Part shown: piece by piece, positions 15,692 through 17,863 of the stretch
How the letters are laid out: each line of letters opens with the position of its first letter
Position numbering within the stretch: position 1 is the first letter of the stretch
Source: Cellvibrionales bacterium
GTDB taxonomy: Bacteria > Pseudomonadota > Gammaproteobacteria > Pseudomonadales > UBA7434
NCBI GenBank assembly: GCA_003492055.1
Contig: DMZE01000242.1
Span: 1 to 17,863 of the forward strand
DNA length: 17,863 nt
Reading direction: 5' to 3'
Program-made: the position numbers and the translations under genes
Notes under the pieces: generated by a model
The model's input: only the letters and a program-made list of their open reading frames with translations
What the model was told of the DNA's origin: nothing
The model's database searches: none

Positions 15692-15727
15692 GGCGCTGTT
15701 TATCCACGGGTAAGCAGCGCCTTTTTT
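15692..15727 (+). terminator. Strong Rho-independent terminator inside the operon, after the amyloid gene
   Basis: GGCGCTGTTTA (15692-15702) pairs with TAAGCAGCGCC (15711-15721), 11 bp with one G-U, an 8-nt loop, directly followed by TTTTTT (15722-15727). It lies between the amyloid gene and the C39 peptidase gene and should reduce transcription of the export genes relative to the fibre subunit. Confidence 0.85.
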
Positions 15728-15753
15728 ACATCGGGAAATGGAAACTATTGACC

Positions 15754-16500
15754 ATGCAAAATGCACCTTATACCAGCAGTAGCTCCCTACCAGACTCACT
15801 GTGGCGTTCACTGTCTATAGCCACGGCGCTGTTTTTGATATGGCAGTTGATGCTCCCCCGAGCGAGCCTAGCGGCGGATTTACAATTCTATAGCCTTGCT
15901 GGCCTTGGGCAATTTAACAAGCCAGTGCGCAGTGTTAGAGAAGAGCGCTTTAAAAATCTTGTGGAGCAGCAGTACGATTTCAGTTGCGGCGCGGCGGCGG
16001 TGACCACGGTTTTAAAGTACGCCTATAATCTAGATGTCACCGAGCTGGATGTCATCGAAGGCATGCTCGAGGTCAGCGATCCAGAGATTGTCGCCGAAAA
16101 AGGTTTTTCATTACTGGATATTCGCAAATATGTGCAGAAGCATAGTTTGCGCGGTCGCGGTTACAACGTCGAGCCAGAAGCTCTCGACAGCATCCGTATT
16201 CCAACCATCACCTTGCTTAATATCAAGGGCTATCAGCATTTTGTGGTGCTCAAGCGAACCATTGGTGACAGCGTCTATGTTGCCGATCCGGCCCTCGGCA
16301 ATCGAGTGATTCCCCGAGACGAATTTATAAAAGGCTGGAACGGAGTGATTTTTGCGGTAATCGGCAAAGGCTTTGATAAACAGACCGTGCTCAGCCAGTC
16401 CGAACCGGCGCTCACCGCACGCAGATTTATGGATAGCTTTAGCCCCATCAGCAACAGCGAATTACTCGACTTCGGTTTTTCCCATGCCGATTTATTTTAG
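15754..16500 (+). CDS. fapD: FapD-like C39 family cysteine peptidase, periplasmic
   Basis: FapD is a papain-fold C39 peptidase of Fap operons, thought to process or assist export of fibre subunits. The ATG at 15754 gives 248 aa; the open frame starts two codons earlier at a TTG. A hydrophobic segment (20-40) ends in PRASLA, a signal peptide or anchor site, so the enzyme faces the periplasm. The catalytic set is visible: oxyanion Gln (72/73) and Cys78 in QQYDFSCGAAA, His162 in KGYQHFVVLK and Asp178 in VYVADPALGNR. Double-glycine-transporter C39 domains share this layout, but there is no ABC transporter fused. It follows the terminator at 15692-15727 and no new strong promoter is evident, so it depends on read-through. 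Confidence 0.8.
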   Translation: MQNAPYTSSSSLPDSLWRSLSIATALFLIWQLMLPRASLAADLQFYSLAGLGQFNKPVRSVREERFKNLVEQQYDFSCGAAAVTTVLKYAYNLDVTELDVIEGMLEVSDPEIVAEKGFSLLDIRKYVQKHSLRGRGYNVEPEALDSIRIPTITLLNIKGYQHFVVLKRTIGDSVYVADPALGNRVIPRDEFIKGWNGVIFAVIGKGFDKQTVLSQSEPALTARRFMDSFSPISNSELLDFGFSHADLF

Positions 16501-16534
16501 TGTCACAAAACTTTAACAACTCCGGTTATTGAGA

Positions 16535-16553
16535 GCGGCTTATTACCAGCCGC
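16535..16553 (+). promoter_or_regulatory. Intercistronic hairpin between the C39 peptidase and FapE-like genes
   Basis: GCGGCT (16535-16540) pairs with AGCCGC (16548-16553) around a 7-nt loop without a T-run. It is GC-rich and compact, so probably a stability element and not a terminator. Confidence 0.45.
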
Positions 16554-16586
16554 GTAATAGATGACCAAACTCAAGAGGTGCCTGTC

Positions 16587-17528
16587 ATGAACCGATCAAA
16601 ATCCGCTCCAATGAAAAAACAAACCACCGCAACTAGAAAAGCGCCCGCAGCTTATAGAGCACCTGCAGCACGCAGAGTGCCCGCAACGCAGAAAGTACCG
16701 GCAGCTAAAAAGCCTGTAGTCGATAAAACGCCAACAGCTAACAAAACAGCAGGCCACTACTCCGCCACCTCCGCAGTGGTCACCCTAGCTATCGTCTTCT
16801 CCTCAATGGCCTCAGCCAGTTTCAAATTCACTGAAGTATCCGAACAGCAATTGTCGGAGATTCGCGGAAAGTTTATCGCCAGAGACAAGGTCCGTTATTT
16901 CAAACTGGAGATGACCACACAGTGGACCGATCACACCTCCTTTGATCACGGTGCAGGCCTGAGCCTGACTATGGACATTAGTGACCGAGACAACCCAAAG
17001 GCATCAATCACTATTGGCGGCTCTCTCGGGGACCGGGACGACAGCAACCCAAGAATCACCAATCCGATTCCCGCCACGGATAATATCGAGGGTATCTCCC
17101 AGACCATTCAGGTATCGGGCAGCGGTAATCAAATCGCCAATCGCATCTCTATTGATGCTCTGGAATTACACTCTGATCAGAGCGCCACAGCCAGTGAAGG
17201 TGCGGCGGGCGGCTCTGGGGCCTCTGATAATCTGCTCGGCAACTCCAGCCAAAGCTATAAAAACAGCAACGGCATTACCACTCAGTTCGATCTTGGCGGC
17301 AACAATATCGGCTATGCGATCAAAACCCCAAACAATGATGTGGTGATACAGAAGCTGGCCCACAACACCGCCCTTGATGCCGGTCAGCTGGCCCAGTCAG
17401 TGGCCCTATCGAATAACTTTCAGCACATTGTTAACAATGTGCGAGTGCAGGTTGCCTTTGACAGCTTGCAGGCAACGCGCACTTCGGCGCTGGCTCTGGC
17501 GACTCAATCGCTGATTGGCCTGCGCTAA
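16587..17528 (+). CDS. FapE-like protein with basic hexapeptide-repeat tail ahead of its signal sequence
   Basis: A 313-aa protein starting at the ATG at 16587, preceded by AAGAGG at ideal spacing. Residues 1-55 are unusual: strongly basic, with tandem units of (K/R)-x-P-A-(A/T)-x at 18-41 (KAPAAY, RAPAAR, RVPATQ, KVPAAK) and degenerate copies to 53. A single hydrophobic segment follows (58-77, VVTLAIVFSSMASAS), likely a signal peptide with a very long n-region, or a membrane anchor. The exported part begins FTEVSEQQLSEIRGKFIARD, then has Asn/Gly/Gln-rich segments such as QTIQVSGSGNQIANRISI (173-190) and a helical C-terminus. FapE is a minor fibre-associated protein related to FapB/C; position before the pore gene and the beta-arc motifs support that, though identity is less sure than for FapD. 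Confidence 0.6.
   Translation: MNRSKSAPMKKQTTATRKAPAAYRAPAARRVPATQKVPAAKKPVVDKTPTANKTAGHYSATSAVVTLAIVFSSMASASFKFTEVSEQQLSEIRGKFIARDKVRYFKLEMTTQWTDHTSFDHGAGLSLTMDISDRDNPKASITIGGSLGDRDDSNPRITNPIPATDNIEGISQTIQVSGSGNQIANRISIDALELHSDQSATASEGAAGGSGASDNLLGNSSQSYKNSNGITTQFDLGGNNIGYAIKTPNNDVVIQKLAHNTALDAGQLAQSVALSNNFQHIVNNVRVQVAFDSLQATRTSALALATQSLIGLR
16638..16709 (+). repeat. 18-bp tandem repeat (four degenerate copies)
   Basis: Four consecutive 18-base units encode the hexapeptides of the FapE-like protein's basic tail. Units share a purine-rich start, a CCN-GC core and identical frame; copy changes would keep the reading frame. Confidence 0.7.
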
Positions 17529-17620
17529 AAGAAGTCGGCAGGCAGGACTAAGCAACCAACAGTTAAAGAGAAATATTTAATTAAGAAATTTTTTTATTAT
17601 AGGCTAAGGAAGGTAAAAAT

Positions 17621-17863
17621 ATGTGGGGAAAACTAATACTAACAACTGTTTTTGGATTGGCTGCATCTACAGCCATAGCTGATGACAATGTCACCAGTGA
17701 CAAGATTGACACCATGAAAAGCAACGAAGCGACGCGCAAAAAAGCGCCTGATCGCAGCCAGAGTGTGGAGAATGTATTGCTCGAGGAACATGCCCTATTT
17801 GATCGAACATTCTCAGTGGAGCTCGGCTATAGCTATGCGCACTTCGATCGCAGCGAACTGATT
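17621..17863 (+). CDS. fapF: FapF-like outer membrane pore / transporter, N-terminal part (partial)
   Basis: The first 81 codons run off the right edge. The ATG has a strong AAGGAAGG ribosome site and a signal peptide follows (cleavage likely after STAIA, residue 20). The mature start is charged and helical (SDKIDTMKSNEATRKKAPDR), then SQSVENVLLEEHALFDRTFS leads into what looks like the first beta-strand, VELGYSYAHFDRSELI. In Pseudomonas, FapF is a trimeric beta-barrel with a coiled-coil N-terminus and helical plug that exports fibre subunits; this start fits that plan. Automated annotation may say transporter. Position as the last visible operon gene agrees. Confidence 0.7.
   Translation, partial: MWGKLILTTVFGLAASTAIADDNVTSDKIDTMKSNEATRKKAPDRSQSVENVLLEEHALFDRTFSVELGYSYAHFDRSELI

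Overview
The window looks like the chromosome of a gammaproteobacterium. The order waaA / tolC (divergent) / yqiB-cpdA-yqiA-parE is a conserved gammaproteobacterial neighbourhood. glnA and ntrBC bracketing a DUF4124 gene recall pseudomonads and their marine relatives (a Cellvibrionales-type organism is my guess, not demonstrated). No rRNA, tRNA, insertion sequence or CRISPR array was seen.

Left part (1-8087): the 5' end of glnA runs leftward from a classic nitrogen-regulated promoter (a sigma-54 -24/-12 element with three NtrC boxes upstream). It is followed by waaA (Kdo transferase), tolC on the minus strand, and the plus-strand group yqiB (DUF1249), cpdA (cAMP phosphodiesterase), yqiA (esterase) and parE (topoisomerase IV subunit B). 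nudF, which in E. coli lies between tolC and yqiB, is absent.

Middle part (8088-12867): a secreted DUF4124 protein, a membrane-anchored retropepsin-like aspartic protease on the minus strand, and the two-component pair ntrB-ntrC preceded by a perfect-consensus NtrC box and a leader terminator. The gene called ntrC is the most striking object here. Its first half (receiver domain and start of the AAA+ domain, to about residue 240) is textbook NtrC. Its second half reads like a different sigma-54 activator with another Fis-type DNA-binding domain. Base composition and leucine codon choice change at the same place.

Right part (12868-17863): after a terminator and a near-perfect sigma-54 promoter comes an operon resembling the Pseudomonas fap functional-amyloid system. 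It holds a small Fap repeat protein, a large FapC-like amyloid with three spaced repeats, a FapD-like C39 peptidase, a FapE-like protein with an unusual basic repeat tail, and the start of a FapF-like outer-membrane pore. A strong terminator lies directly after the amyloid gene and several intercistronic hairpins lie between other genes, which suggests differential expression of fibre subunit versus export machinery.

The adjacent second half of the chimeric activator could be the native regulator of this sigma-54-dependent amyloid operon. The junction may be a real recombination or an assembly join in conserved AAA+ sequence. That question should be settled before the two sides are interpreted together.
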